Translations under genes and position numbers: made by a program
The notes under the pieces: generated by a model
The model's database searches: none
Told to the model about the DNA's origin: nothing
What the model saw: only the letters and a program-made list of their open reading frames with translations
Assembly (NCBI GenBank): GCA_029013165.1
Contig: JAQXMV010000149.1
Location: forward strand, 1 to 14,279
DNA length: 14,279 bases
Origin: Oscillospiraceae bacterium
Lineage (GTDB): Bacteria; Bacillota; Clostridia; Oscillospirales; Acutalibacteraceae
Reading direction: 5' to 3'
Part shown: positions 1 to 6,828 of the stretch, piece by piece
Layout: each line of letters begins with the position of its first letter
How positions within the stretch are numbered: position 1 is the first letter of the stretch

Positions 1-85
1 AGCGGCGGATTAACATTCTGATACCTCTGGGCAGCTTGACGCTGGACTGGGTATCTCTGATAATGACCTTGATTCTGTCCTTCAT
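1..85 (-). CDS. ybeY: Endoribonuclease YbeY (rRNA maturation factor), N-terminal fragment
   Basis: Only the first 28 codons are inside the window, reading MKDRIKVIIRDTQSS then VKLPRGIRMLIRR; the gene continues past base 1. This start resembles YbeY proteins of Clostridia, and the position directly after phoH is the usual place for ybeY. YbeY is a zinc-dependent RNase involved in 16S rRNA 3' end maturation and ribosome quality control; its metal-binding histidine motif would lie outside the window and cannot be checked. The ATG at 85-83 overlaps the phoH stop in the arrangement ATGA, suggesting translational coupling. The nearest purine-rich SD-like stretch (AGGAGG) is about 13 bases before the start, further than usual, which also fits re-initiation after phoH. 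Confidence 0.8.
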   Translation of the reverse strand, partial: MKDRIKVIIRDTQSSVKLPRGIRMLIRR

Positions 86-1047
86 CGTTTTTTCTTTGCC
101 TCCTCATATTTATCGTATGCTCTGATGATATCCTGAACGAGCTTATGACGCACAACATCCTTTTCACTGAAACGGCAGGTCTCGATATCATCGACATTTT
201 TCAGGATCTTGATAACCTCCACCAGTCCGGAACGCTTTCCGTCGGGCAGGTCTATCTGGGTAATGTCGCCGGTGACCACGATTTTTGAACCGAAGCCCAG
301 ACGGGTCAGGAACATTTTCATCTGCTCCGGCGTGGTGTTCTGTGCTTCATCGAGAATGATGAAACTGTCATCGAGAGTACGGCCTCTCATATAGGCCAAC
401 GGTGCCACCTCGATATTGCCTCTCTCCTGATAACGCTGAAAGCTCTCGGCGCCGAGCATATCAAAAAGAGCGTCATAAAGCGGCCGGAGATAGGGATCCA
501 CTTTCTGCTGCAGATCGCCGGGCAGAAATCCCAGCTTTTCTCCTGCCTCCACGGCAGGACGGGTCAGGATAATGCGATTGACCTCCTTGGCGCGGAAGGC
601 GCTGACCGCCAGAGCAACGGCAAGATAAGTCTTTCCCGTACCGGCAGGTCCGACACCGATGACAATGGTGTTATTTTTGATGGCTTCGATATATTTTTTC
701 TGGCCCAAGGTCTTAGCTTTAATGGGCTTACCCTTGGCACTGATACACACGCAGTCGCTGCTCATGGCCGTGAGCTTATCGTCATTGCCCTCCTTGACAA
801 GGCTGATGACATATCGAATATTTTGTTCGTTGATGTTTTCTCCCCTGTTGACGAGCATGAGGAGCTGTGTCAGCGCCCTTTTGGCTTTATCCACATTTTC
901 CTCGTCACCCTGGAGCTTCATTTCGCTGCCGCGGCTGATCACCGACACGGAAAACTCCTTTTCGATGAGCTTGATATTCTCATCAAAGGAGCCGAAAAGA
1001 GCAACGGCCTGCTCCATTCTGTCTATGCTGAATGTCTGTTCAACCAA
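82..1047 (-). CDS. phoH: PhoH-family ATPase (PhoH/YbeZ-like)
   Basis: 321 residues, the usual length for PhoH-like proteins. The nucleotide-binding core shows Walker A GPAGTGKT at residues 133-140 and Walker B FIILDEAQ at 229-236, followed by the sensor-like region KIVVTGDITQIDLP near 255-268. The first ~110 residues form the small N-terminal KH-like region found in this family. PhoH proteins are cytoplasmic ATPases linked to RNA metabolism; neighbourhood with ybeY is widely conserved and supports a shared role in ribosome or RNA maturation. The start is a TTG at 1047-1045, chosen because GAGGTG lies about 7 bases upstream. The end overlaps ybeY by 4 bases. Candidate promoters lie in the gap upstream, so phoH may be transcribed apart from yqfCD as well as by readthrough. 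The exact biochemical function of the family is not settled. Confidence 0.95.
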   Translation of the reverse strand: MVEQTFSIDRMEQAVALFGSFDENIKLIEKEFSVSVISRGSEMKLQGDEENVDKAKRALTQLLMLVNRGENINEQNIRYVISLVKEGNDDKLTAMSSDCVCISAKGKPIKAKTLGQKKYIEAIKNNTIVIGVGPAGTGKTYLAVALAVSAFRAKEVNRIILTRPAVEAGEKLGFLPGDLQQKVDPYLRPLYDALFDMLGAESFQRYQERGNIEVAPLAYMRGRTLDDSFIILDEAQNTTPEQMKMFLTRLGFGSKIVVTGDITQIDLPDGKRSGLVEVIKILKNVDDIETCRFSEKDVVRHKLVQDIIRAYDKYEEAKKKR

Positions 1048-1141
1048 ATATTTGCACCTCGTTTGTTTTATGCCTGATTATGAATGGATGAATACAGCAA
1101 TTATGGTCATATTAAACATAAATTCTGAAACCAATAGCGAT

Positions 1142-1180
1142 ATTCTATTAAATTTTATCACATTACTCAAAAAAAGTGAA
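1142..1180 (-). promoter_or_regulatory. Candidate overlapping sigma-A promoters for phoH-ybeY
   Basis: The 154-bp gap between yqfD and phoH is AT-rich and holds two overlapping candidates on the minus strand. One has -35 TTGAGT (1170-1165) and -10 TAGAAT (1147-1142) with a 17-bp spacer. The other has -35 TTCACT (1180-1175) and -10 TAAAAT (1157-1152), also 17 bp apart, with a TG extended -10. Each is a partial match (4 of 6 at -35, 5 of 6 at -10). A separate promoter makes sense because phoH-ybeY is needed in growing cells while yqfCD is a sporulation unit. I see no convincing terminator after yqfD. Confidence 0.5.
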
Positions 1181-1201
1181 TACTTTTTAAAGATTTTTTT
1201 A

Positions 1202-2380
1202 TCAAAATTTTTCGGCAATAATGGCTTTTTCCTCGCCGATGAAATCAATACATTCATATTCACCCTGAACCGTGACATCATTATTATGGACCGACACAGC
1301 AAGATTATCGGAAATAATTCTGGTGTTTTTGTAGCTTTCATAGGTCATGTCCGTAAACTCCTGCACCGCCCGAATGTGACACCGGTCGGGATCCTGCTGT
1401 CCATCCTGCACTGTGCATATACTGACCTGAGAATAGCCAAAAGGCAGGGTCAGCCCTGCATATTCGGCAAAGCACCGGCGCAGGAAAACCTGGGAATCCT
1501 CACGGACACGGCCGGGAAAATAAAGAGGAATATCCAGTCCGAAAAAATAAAGACGGTAGCGTGTTTCGACGGCGGAATAGCCCCATTCTGTTTTGTTTTT
1601 TGCTCTTTTCACGGTGCTATTCCGGCTGTGAAGCGCCGTAAATACGCCCTGAGCGCGGTAATAAGCGGCGGCGGTCTCTCCGCCCTCAATCACGCCGCTG
1701 ATGAGAAGATCTCCCTTTTTCACGCCGTTCCCCGCCGTCACCTGGCACACCCCCGAATAGGTTCGGGTGGAGAGGATCACACCGTCAAAATCCGCCACGA
1801 TATTGCAGGGCTCCTTTGTCGCGTCGTTTTCCTTTTTTTCGGCGGCGTCTCTGACTTCCACCACGGCAAGACTGCCCTTGATATTCACCGCCGCCCATGA
1901 CAGCTCGCCGGCAAACAAATGCTGGAGGTCGCGGCTCGCCTTTTCCTCATCAAAGCGCGGCACATAGACACCGTGATGCAGTCCTACCTTTTCCGCCGCA
2001 GAAATGAGCTGTCCCTCACTGAATTGGTCCGAGCCCTCGGCCCTGATGCACCAGACGAAGTGATTCATCACCGACATGAACAGAATGAAAAACACGGCGC
2101 CGGCAAGCAGTCCCACCCGATTCCTGTGTCGGCGCAAAAAAAACGGCAGTCCCCTCTTTTCGCGCACACGGATTTTCACGCCCGTGGCGCGCACAATGCT
2201 TCTGAGCTTCGGGAAATCCTTCAGGCTGACATTGGCATGAAGTCCCTCGGCTGAATATTCGACCTCATGCAGATTGATACCTCTGGCGGCACACAGATTG
2301 ATAAAGCGCTCGGGAAAGCCTCCGCCGGCGGTAAAAGCAACGCAGCCGAAGGCAAGGCGCAGTAATTCCGGCAGTTTCAT
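1202..2380 (-). CDS. yqfD: Sporulation protein YqfD
   Basis: 392 residues from the chosen ATG, close to the usual YqfD length. Architecture: a cytoplasmic N-terminal part (about 1-88) ending in a basic stretch RRHRNR, one strongly hydrophobic membrane segment at about 90-112, and a large extracytoplasmic C-terminal region with the conserved core GxxxKKGDLLISGVIE near the middle. YqfD is a membrane protein of the spore-forming Firmicutes, expressed in the mother cell in Bacillus; its molecular role is not well defined. The preferred start is ATG at 2380, because GAGGTG lies 7 bases upstream; a GTG directly before it would leave too short a spacing. The gene follows yqfC after 11 bases, and the yqfC stop codon merges with its SD, so the two are surely co-expressed. 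yqfC-yqfD-phoH is the conserved order. Confidence 0.93.
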   Translation of the reverse strand: MKLPELLRLAFGCVAFTAGGGFPERFINLCAARGINLHEVEYSAEGLHANVSLKDFPKLRSIVRATGVKIRVREKRGLPFFLRRHRNRVGLLAGAVFFILFMSVMNHFVWCIRAEGSDQFSEGQLISAAEKVGLHHGVYVPRFDEEKASRDLQHLFAGELSWAAVNIKGSLAVVEVRDAAEKKENDATKEPCNIVADFDGVILSTRTYSGVCQVTAGNGVKKGDLLISGVIEGGETAAAYYRAQGVFTALHSRNSTVKRAKNKTEWGYSAVETRYRLYFFGLDIPLYFPGRVREDSQVFLRRCFAEYAGLTLPFGYSQVSICTVQDGQQDPDRCHIRAVQEFTDMTYESYKNTRIISDNLAVSVHNNDVTVQGEYECIDFIGEEKAIIAEKF

Positions 2381-2391
2381 CACTTCTCACC

Positions 2392-2661
2392 TCAACAGCT
2401 TGTAAATTCAAAACAGGCGATCTCCCCTGTCACGAGAATTTCATCGGGACTCAGCGCGCGAATACACAGTCCGCTTCCTGAAAAGCGCAAAAGAAATCTG
2501 CCGCAGTTGATACGCACGAGATGATCGTGATATTCCAGCACGCCCCTGCAGCCCTGAACCAGCGCCTCGCAGTTGGAATTAAATTCCACATGAGGCAATT
2601 TAAAATCATTCAATCCGCCACCGGAAAATTCCGTAAACTTTTCCTTTATGACTTTTTTCAA
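2392..2661 (-). CDS. yqfC: Sporulation protein YqfC (YabP/YqfC family)
   Basis: About 89 residues from the TTG start chosen here, matching the size of YqfC (around 90). Visible family features are the KLPHVEFNSN segment, the repeated short beta-strand pattern (ALVQGCRGVLEYHDHLVRI) and RALSPDEILVTGEI near the C terminus. YabP/YqfC proteins are small sporulation proteins; this one is encoded directly before yqfD, as in other spore formers, and probably acts with it. An in-frame ATG at 2682 would add 7 residues, but AAAGGTG lies inside that extension at ideal distance (8 bases) from the TTG at 2661, and a sigma-E-like -10 element abuts the upstream ATG, so transcription probably starts at or after it. 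The gene lacks membrane segments and has three cysteines at its C-terminal half whose role is unknown. Confidence 0.88.
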   Translation of the reverse strand: MKKVIKEKFTEFSGGGLNDFKLPHVEFNSNCEALVQGCRGVLEYHDHLVRINCGRFLLRFSGSGLCIRALSPDEILVTGEIACFEFTSC

Positions 2662-2682
2662 AAAGATCACACCTTTCGTCAT

Positions 2683-2712
2683 ATTTTATGATTCCGTTAC
2701 CGGTATAATACT
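2683..2712 (-). promoter_or_regulatory. Candidate sigma-E-like promoter of yqfCD
   Basis: On the minus strand CATAAAAT (2690-2683) fits the sigma-E -10 consensus CATACAnT at all but one fixed base. Fourteen bases upstream is AGTATTAT (2712-2705), a weak match to the -35 element. Position suits a transcript beginning just before the yqfC SD. In Bacillus yqfCD belongs to the sigma-E regulon. The -35 is poor, so this is a suggestion. Confidence 0.4.
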
Positions 2713-2740
2713 AATATTTCAAAAGATATGACAATATAAA
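2712..2740 (+). promoter_or_regulatory. Candidate sigma-E-like promoter of ylbJ
   Basis: TAATATT (2712-2718) fits the sigma-E -35 consensus KMATATT at every position. After a 14-bp spacer comes AATATAAA (2733-2740), agreeing with the -10 consensus CATACAnT at 5 of 8 positions. The SD of ylbJ follows at 2750. YlbJ is a mother-cell sporulation protein in Bacillus, which supports the reading. The -35 element overlaps the one proposed for the opposite promoter. Confidence 0.45.
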
Positions 2741-2765
2741 TAGAATAGCGGAGGAGTGATTCTAC

Positions 2766-3902
2766 TTGAAAGAGCTGAGCACCATAAAATCCATCAAGAA
2801 ATACCGTTTCATGCTTTTCGGCTATATCCCCGTCATGTTCATGGTGTTTTTTCTCGCTTTTCTTTTGCTGAGATTTCCGGAACGGGCGGCTCAGGGGGTA
2901 ACCGACGGCATCGACCTGTGTCTGGGCACGCTGATTCCTACCCTTTATCCTTTCATGATCCTCTCCTCTCTTCTGACGGAGAAACGATTTCTGCAGATAT
3001 GGGAAAATCTCCTTTCGGGAGTGTGCAATGCCCTTTTCCGACTGCCGGGAAAATGTGCGCCCGTGATTCTTCTTTCCATGATCGGCGGACTGCCCATCGG
3101 CGGAAAAATGACCGAACAGCTCTATGAAAGCGGTCAGATCACCCGTTCTCAGGGGCGGCGAATGCTGCTTTTCTGCATCGGGCCGGGACCGGCCTTTGTG
3201 ATCAGCAGTGTGGGCTTTTATATGTTGGGGACAAAGAAAGGCGGCCTGCTCCTTTACATAAGCATTATCGCATCGACGCTGCTCATCGGCGTTCTTTCAC
3301 GCTTTCTTCCCTGCCAGGAGGATTACCGGAAGCCGGAACGCACAGAGGAAATCCCTTCGACCTTGTCGCAGTTGACGGTAAAAAGCGTATACAGCGGCAG
3401 TGTGGGCATGATGAGCGTCTGCGCCTGGGTGATATCCTTTTCCTGCATCAACAGTCTGCTGGAGATCATGAGCCTGCCCGGTGAGCTTCGGCTTTTTCTG
3501 TGCAGCATACTGGAAATGACCAACGGCTGTCTCACGGCGGCAGGAAAGCTGCCTCTGCCGGTCATCGCCGGCATTATCGGCTTCAGCGGTATCTGCGGTC
3601 ACTTCCAGGTCATGAGTGCCATGGTGAAGCTGAGGCTGAATTACAAGCTCTTTCTGACCGCAAGAATTATCAGTGCCGCCCTTTCCATGGTGATCTGCTG
3701 TATTCTTCAGGAGATTTTCCCGGTCAGCTACGAGGTGTTTTCCGCCTCACAGGCGAAAGCATCGGCCAGCTCCGTTTCCGTACCTGTTTCCATCGGCATG
3801 ATGGCAATGTGCGGACTTCTACTCCTGGGCGACGGAGTGGCCCTGAGAATCAAAAAACGCTCCGGCAAAAAGAGATCCGCCGAAAGCGCGCAAGTCAAAT
3901 AA
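2766..3902 (+). CDS. ylbJ: Sporulation integral membrane protein YlbJ
   Basis: 378 residues, a polytopic membrane protein slightly shorter than Bacillus YlbJ (around 400). Hydrophobic segments begin at residues 15-37 and 47-70 and continue through the chain. Family hallmarks are the motif GGLPIGGK at 107-114 (usually GGYPxGAK) and the following glycine/proline-rich CIGPGPAFVISSVG at 137-150; both occur in YlbJ and the related nucleoside-recognition (gate) domain proteins. YlbJ is required for normal spore formation in Bacillus; its transported substrate, if any, is unknown. The start is TTG at 2766, fixed by GGAGGAG 9 bases upstream. It is divergent from yqfC and ends at a bidirectional terminator. 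The C-terminal tail is highly basic (KKRSGKKRS) and probably cytoplasmic. Confidence 0.92.
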   Translation: MKELSTIKSIKKYRFMLFGYIPVMFMVFFLAFLLLRFPERAAQGVTDGIDLCLGTLIPTLYPFMILSSLLTEKRFLQIWENLLSGVCNALFRLPGKCAPVILLSMIGGLPIGGKMTEQLYESGQITRSQGRRMLLFCIGPGPAFVISSVGFYMLGTKKGGLLLYISIIASTLLIGVLSRFLPCQEDYRKPERTEEIPSTLSQLTVKSVYSGSVGMMSVCAWVISFSCINSLLEIMSLPGELRLFLCSILEMTNGCLTAAGKLPLPVIAGIIGFSGICGHFQVMSAMVKLRLNYKLFLTARIISAALSMVICCILQEIFPVSYEVFSASQAKASASSVSVPVSIGMMAMCGLLLLGDGVALRIKKRSGKKRSAESAQVK

Positions 3903-3945
3903 ACCGCCATACTTTATTACTATCCTTACGGATAAACAAAAAAAG

Positions 3946-3980
3946 AAACGAGGTTCGCTTAAAATGAACCTCGTTTTATT
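3946..3980. terminator. Bidirectional intrinsic terminator between ylbJ and proC
   Basis: An 11-bp perfect stem pairs AAACGAGGTTC (3946-3956) with GAACCTCGTTT (3966-3976) around a 9-base loop. The plus strand continues with TTTTATT, and the minus strand continues with a T-rich run (GTTTCTTTTTTTG). It can end both ylbJ and the convergent proC transcript. Confidence 0.88.
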
Positions 3981-4022
3981 CCTATCAACACAATTCGTCT
4001 GTCATAACGTTATGAAACACGC

Positions 4023-4817
4023 TCAGACCTTGCTGTCTTTCTGAAAAGCCGCGTCAACGGCCGAAGTCACGGCGCTCTCAAAGGCTTTTTCCTGCAGAGC
4101 CGCCACACCCTCTATGGTTGTGCCGCCGGGTGAACAGACCTGATCCACCAGCGTCCAGGGATGCTCGCCGCTTTCCAGAATCATTTTGGCACTGCCGAGA
4201 ACAGCCTGGGCGGCAACCTCAAGAGCCTGGGCCTTGGGCATACCGTTTTTCACGGCGCCACGAGCCAAAGAATCTATGAACATATAGGCAAAGGCAGGAG
4301 AGCAGCCGCCGATCACGCCGAAGATCGGGAAGAATTTTTCTTCCAGCTCTATGGCAGTTCCGAAGCTCTCACACAGCGTCTTAACGAAGCGTCTTTCCTC
4401 TTCGCTGACCCCTTCACCGGGACAGTAAGCCGAAACGGCCGCGCCGACTTTAGCGTTGATATTCGGCATCACGCGCACGATCCTGCCGCTGAAAGAGAGA
4501 AAAGAGCCAATAAAGGCCAGGGTTTTTCCCGCGGCAATGGAGATGATCAGGGGCTGATTCTTTTTCAGCACCGGATCCAGCTCTTTCAGCAGTTCCGGAA
4601 AGACATTCGGCTTCACACTCAGCAATACCTTGTCACATTTTTCGGCGATATCTGCCGCACAGGAAACAACTTTAACTCCGGTTTCTTTGCCCAGTGCCTG
4701 CGCCTTTTCACAGTTCAGATCACACACGGCAATCTCTTCCGGCTTCAATGTACCGGCAGAAAGAACACCTTTGATGATGGCGGTAGCCATATTTCCTGTT
4801 CCGATAAATCCTAACAT
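4023..4817 (-). CDS. proC: Pyrroline-5-carboxylate reductase
   Basis: 264 residues, typical for ProC. It catalyses the last step of proline synthesis, NAD(P)H-dependent reduction of 1-pyrroline-5-carboxylate to proline, in the cytoplasm. The N-terminal dinucleotide-binding motif is GFIGTGNMATAII at residues 3-15; SVKPNVFPELL and VRVMPNINAKVGAA are the conserved family segments of the Rossmann domain; the C-terminal helical dimerisation domain carries SPGGTTIEGVAALQEKAF, the ProC signature. The ATG overlaps the mscL stop by one base (TAATG), with GAGGAG 8 bases before it, so translation is likely coupled to mscL. Transcription probably starts at the mscL promoter and ends at the shared terminator downstream. 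Proline is an osmoprotectant, so the pairing with mscL may have meaning. Confidence 0.96.
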   Translation of the reverse strand: MLGFIGTGNMATAIIKGVLSAGTLKPEEIAVCDLNCEKAQALGKETGVKVVSCAADIAEKCDKVLLSVKPNVFPELLKELDPVLKKNQPLIISIAAGKTLAFIGSFLSFSGRIVRVMPNINAKVGAAVSAYCPGEGVSEEERRFVKTLCESFGTAIELEEKFFPIFGVIGGCSPAFAYMFIDSLARGAVKNGMPKAQALEVAAQAVLGSAKMILESGEHPWTLVDQVCSPGGTTIEGVAALQEKAFESAVTSAVDAAFQKDSKV

Positions 4818-5308
4818 TACTTTTTCTCCTCGTCTGTTTCCTCTTCAGGAATATCCGATGTGCAGTGAGGACATTTCACAGCATCAATACTGATTTCGCT
4901 CTTACAGAAAGGACAAACCTTAGTGGTAGGCTCCTCGGGTTCTTCCTCTTCTTTCTTTTTGCCCAGATCGCTGATCTTATTGATGCCCTTGACGATCAGG
5001 AAAATCACAAAGGCCATGATCAGGAAATTGATGACCGCCGTGATGAAAGAGCCGTAACTGAGGGTGGCATAGCCCGCCTCTTTAGCGGCTTCGACGGTGG
5101 CAAAGCTGACCTCCTCGGTGGTGAGAACGATAAATTTGTCCGCCAGATTAATGCCCTTGGTGGCAAGGGAAAGCACGGGAGAAATGATGTCGTTGACCAA
5201 GGAATTGACGATAGCCTGAAAAGCACCGCCGATGATAACGCCGACGGCAAGGTCAATGACATTGCCTCGCATGATAAACTTTTTGAATTCTGCAATAAAT
5301 CCTTTCAT
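4817..5308 (-). CDS. mscL: Large-conductance mechanosensitive channel MscL with C-terminal zinc ribbon
   Basis: 163 residues. The N-terminal channel part begins with the amphipathic helix and pore-lining helix (KFIMRGNVIDLAVGVIIGGA, residues 10-29), the most conserved MscL segment; the second membrane helix lies at about 88-108. MscL forms a homopentameric emergency valve that opens on membrane tension after hypo-osmotic shock. Compared with the 136-residue E. coli protein, the C terminus carries an acidic linker (about 117-128) and a zinc-ribbon-like module with CPFC at 132-135 and CPHC at 146-149. Such a tail occurs in some Firmicute MscL proteins; its function is not known to me. The start ATG is preceded by AGAGAGGAA. 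It overlaps proC by one base and appears to lead a two-gene unit. Confidence 0.95.
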   Translation of the reverse strand: MKGFIAEFKKFIMRGNVIDLAVGVIIGGAFQAIVNSLVNDIISPVLSLATKGINLADKFIVLTTEEVSFATVEAAKEAGYATLSYGSFITAVINFLIMAFVIFLIVKGINKISDLGKKKEEEEPEEPTTKVCPFCKSEISIDAVKCPHCTSDIPEEETDEEKK

Positions 5309-5340
5309 TTTTGATTCCTCTCTTTTTTGTTTTTTGTTTT

Positions 5341-5369
5341 ATTCTATCACAGTTATCCCCAAAAAGAAA
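5341..5369 (-). promoter_or_regulatory. Sigma-A-like promoter of mscL-proC
   Basis: On the minus strand -10 TAGAAT (5346-5341) is preceded by TGA, giving an extended -10, and 17 bases further upstream lies a weak -35, TTTCTT (5369-5364). It sits in the 64-bp gap between the radical SAM gene and mscL, where no clear terminator is visible, so readthrough from upstream may also contribute. Confidence 0.5.
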
Positions 5370-5372
5370 CCC

Positions 5373-6245
5373 CTAAATACCGGTCAGGTCAAAATCCGGA
5401 ATAAATTTTTTCTCTGCGGAGGTTAACTGCTGGGTAAAAATTGTCTCGAAGCCCAGTTCCTCGGCATAATTTACGACCTTTTCATATTCCCGTCGGGTAA
5501 TCCGTCGCCTGAGCTCCGGCGTATTTTCCAGTTCACCGCAGGGCGTATATTGTGACATGAGACTCACCGCCGTATCCAAACCCAGGTTTTCCTTGATCCA
5601 GTCGAGAATTTTCAGGGATTGATTGGTGTTTTTGGGCAGAACAAGGTGACGGACAATCAAACCTCTTTGTATCAGTCCGTCACCGTCATAGATATTTTCA
5701 GGGCACTGCCGTTTCATTTCCTGCAGTGCCTTTGCGGCATAGTCAAAATAATCCGCAGCGGCGGAATATTTTTCGCTTCTGGCCGAGTCGATGTATTTCA
5801 GATCCGGCAGGTAGACATCTGCCAGGCCCTCAAGAGTGCGCAGAGTCTGCACCTTTTCATAGCCCGAGGAATTATATACCACCGGGATCTGCGGCTTTTC
5901 CTTAGAGAGCACCCGGCGCAACCCTACCGCATAATGTGTGGGGTTGACAAGGTTGATGTTATGTGCACCCTGATCCGCCAGCTCATGAAAAATCTCCCCA
6001 AGGCGGCTGTCGCTGACTTCAGTGCCGTAGGCGCAGTGGCTGAGCTGATAATTCTGGCAGTAAACACAACCGAGATGACAGCCGGAGAAAAACACCGCGC
6101 CGCTGCCCCCGGTGCCGCTGATAGGCGGCTCCTCCCAGAAATGAAGGGCCGCACGGGCGATCACAAAGCGGTTCGGTACGCCACAGAAGCCCATGCTGCT
6201 TTCTCTGTCTGCGCCGCATTCTCTGGGGCAAATGTTACATTTCAT
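5373..6245 (-). CDS. PflX-like radical SAM protein
   Basis: 290 residues. The radical SAM motif is CHLGCVYC (C56, C60, C63: CX3CX2C), which binds a [4Fe-4S] cluster used to cleave S-adenosylmethionine. Four extra N-terminal cysteines (C3, C6, C10, C21) form the CNxCPRxC pattern typical of the PflX group (COG1313, homologues of pyruvate formate-lyase activating enzymes). Further conserved stretches are NLVNPTHYAVGL and VYNSSGYEKV. The substrate is not known; no glycyl radical enzyme gene is nearby, so a role as an activase cannot be inferred from context. The ATG overlaps the stop of the upstream anchored-protein gene (ATGA), and only a modest AAGGT lies 10 bases upstream, suggesting translational coupling. 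Its stop is a TAG just before the mscL promoter. Confidence 0.87.
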   Translation of the reverse strand: MKCNICPRECGADRESSMGFCGVPNRFVIARAALHFWEEPPISGTGGSGAVFFSGCHLGCVYCQNYQLSHCAYGTEVSDSRLGEIFHELADQGAHNINLVNPTHYAVGLRRVLSKEKPQIPVVYNSSGYEKVQTLRTLEGLADVYLPDLKYIDSARSEKYSAAADYFDYAAKALQEMKRQCPENIYDGDGLIQRGLIVRHLVLPKNTNQSLKILDWIKENLGLDTAVSLMSQYTPCGELENTPELRRRITRREYEKVVNYAEELGFETIFTQQLTSAEKKFIPDFDLTGI

Positions 6246-6739
6246 AAAGTGTCAACCTTCGTTTCCTTGATCTTGACAACGGTCCAGTTATCACCGCTCT
6301 TTTTCAGCTTCCAATAAGCCAGCATATTGTTTTTCCTCAGGCTTTCCCCTTTTTTGCTGAAAAACTCAGAGGAATATTCGACCCACATATATCCGTGATT
6401 CAGCGTAAAATCAGCCGTTATGAGATGGAAGTCCGCCTCCACTCTGCCGAGATTTTCCTCGGCAAGATTGCGGCTGCTGTATTGCGTCAGCTCTCCCAGC
6501 TCACCCTCGGGCAGTGAATCCAGACCGGTGAAAACCTCGCCGGCTGTTTCGATGATCTTCTGCGCCCGGTTTCGGTCAGCGGCGCTGCATTGATTCGATA
6601 TGGTGGAATAATACGGAATAAAACCGTATTTATATTTTTCGTACTTATCATAATATTCTGAACGGCCGCCGACAAAACGCACACAGCAAACAACCGCTAT
6701 CAGAAGGATCAGAACCCCGAGAGCAATCCTTTTTTTCAT
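6242..6739 (-). CDS. Membrane-anchored protein of unknown function
   Basis: 165 residues; I do not recognise the family. The N terminus is MKKR followed by a hydrophobic segment at about 5-23, so it is probably a signal anchor or an uncleaved signal peptide. Two cysteines (18-19) end the hydrophobic stretch, but the preceding AVV does not fit a lipobox, so a lipoprotein is unlikely. The outer part starts with a tyrosine-rich stretch (YYDKYEKYKYGFIPYYS) and ends in a pattern of long beta strands (YMWVEYSSEFF, MLAYWKLKKSGDNWTVVKIKE) that recalls small NTF2-like or cone-shaped extracytoplasmic domains; this is only an impression. The ATG is supported by AAAGGAG 9 bases upstream, and a near-consensus promoter precedes it. 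The end overlaps the radical SAM gene by 4 bases, so the two form an operon, although the link in function is unclear. Confidence 0.85.
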   Translation of the reverse strand: MKKRIALGVLILLIAVVCCVRFVGGRSEYYDKYEKYKYGFIPYYSTISNQCSAADRNRAQKIIETAGEVFTGLDSLPEGELGELTQYSSRNLAEENLGRVEADFHLITADFTLNHGYMWVEYSSEFFSKKGESLRKNNMLAYWKLKKSGDNWTVVKIKETKVDTL

Positions 6740-6771
6740 TGACTTCAGCTCCTTTTTCCGAGATTGCTCTC

Positions 6772-6801
6772 AGTATATGTCCGGGAGCTTGACCTTGTCA
6801 A
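6772..6801 (-). promoter_or_regulatory. Sigma-A promoter of the anchored protein-radical SAM operon
   Basis: A perfect -35 TTGACA (6801-6796) and a -10 TATACT (6777-6772) are separated by 18 bp on the minus strand, ahead of the SD AAAGGAG of the 165-residue gene. This separates the operon from folT. Confidence 0.75.
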
Positions 6802-6828
6802 TGAAAGTGAATCTTTTGTAAGAAAAGA

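Noticed and set aside
659..1900. 413-codon plus-strand open frame antisense to phoH and yqfD
   Set aside because: It spans two recognised genes and the gap between them on the other strand, has no SD, and its translation resembles no protein I know; it is a by-product of codon bias.
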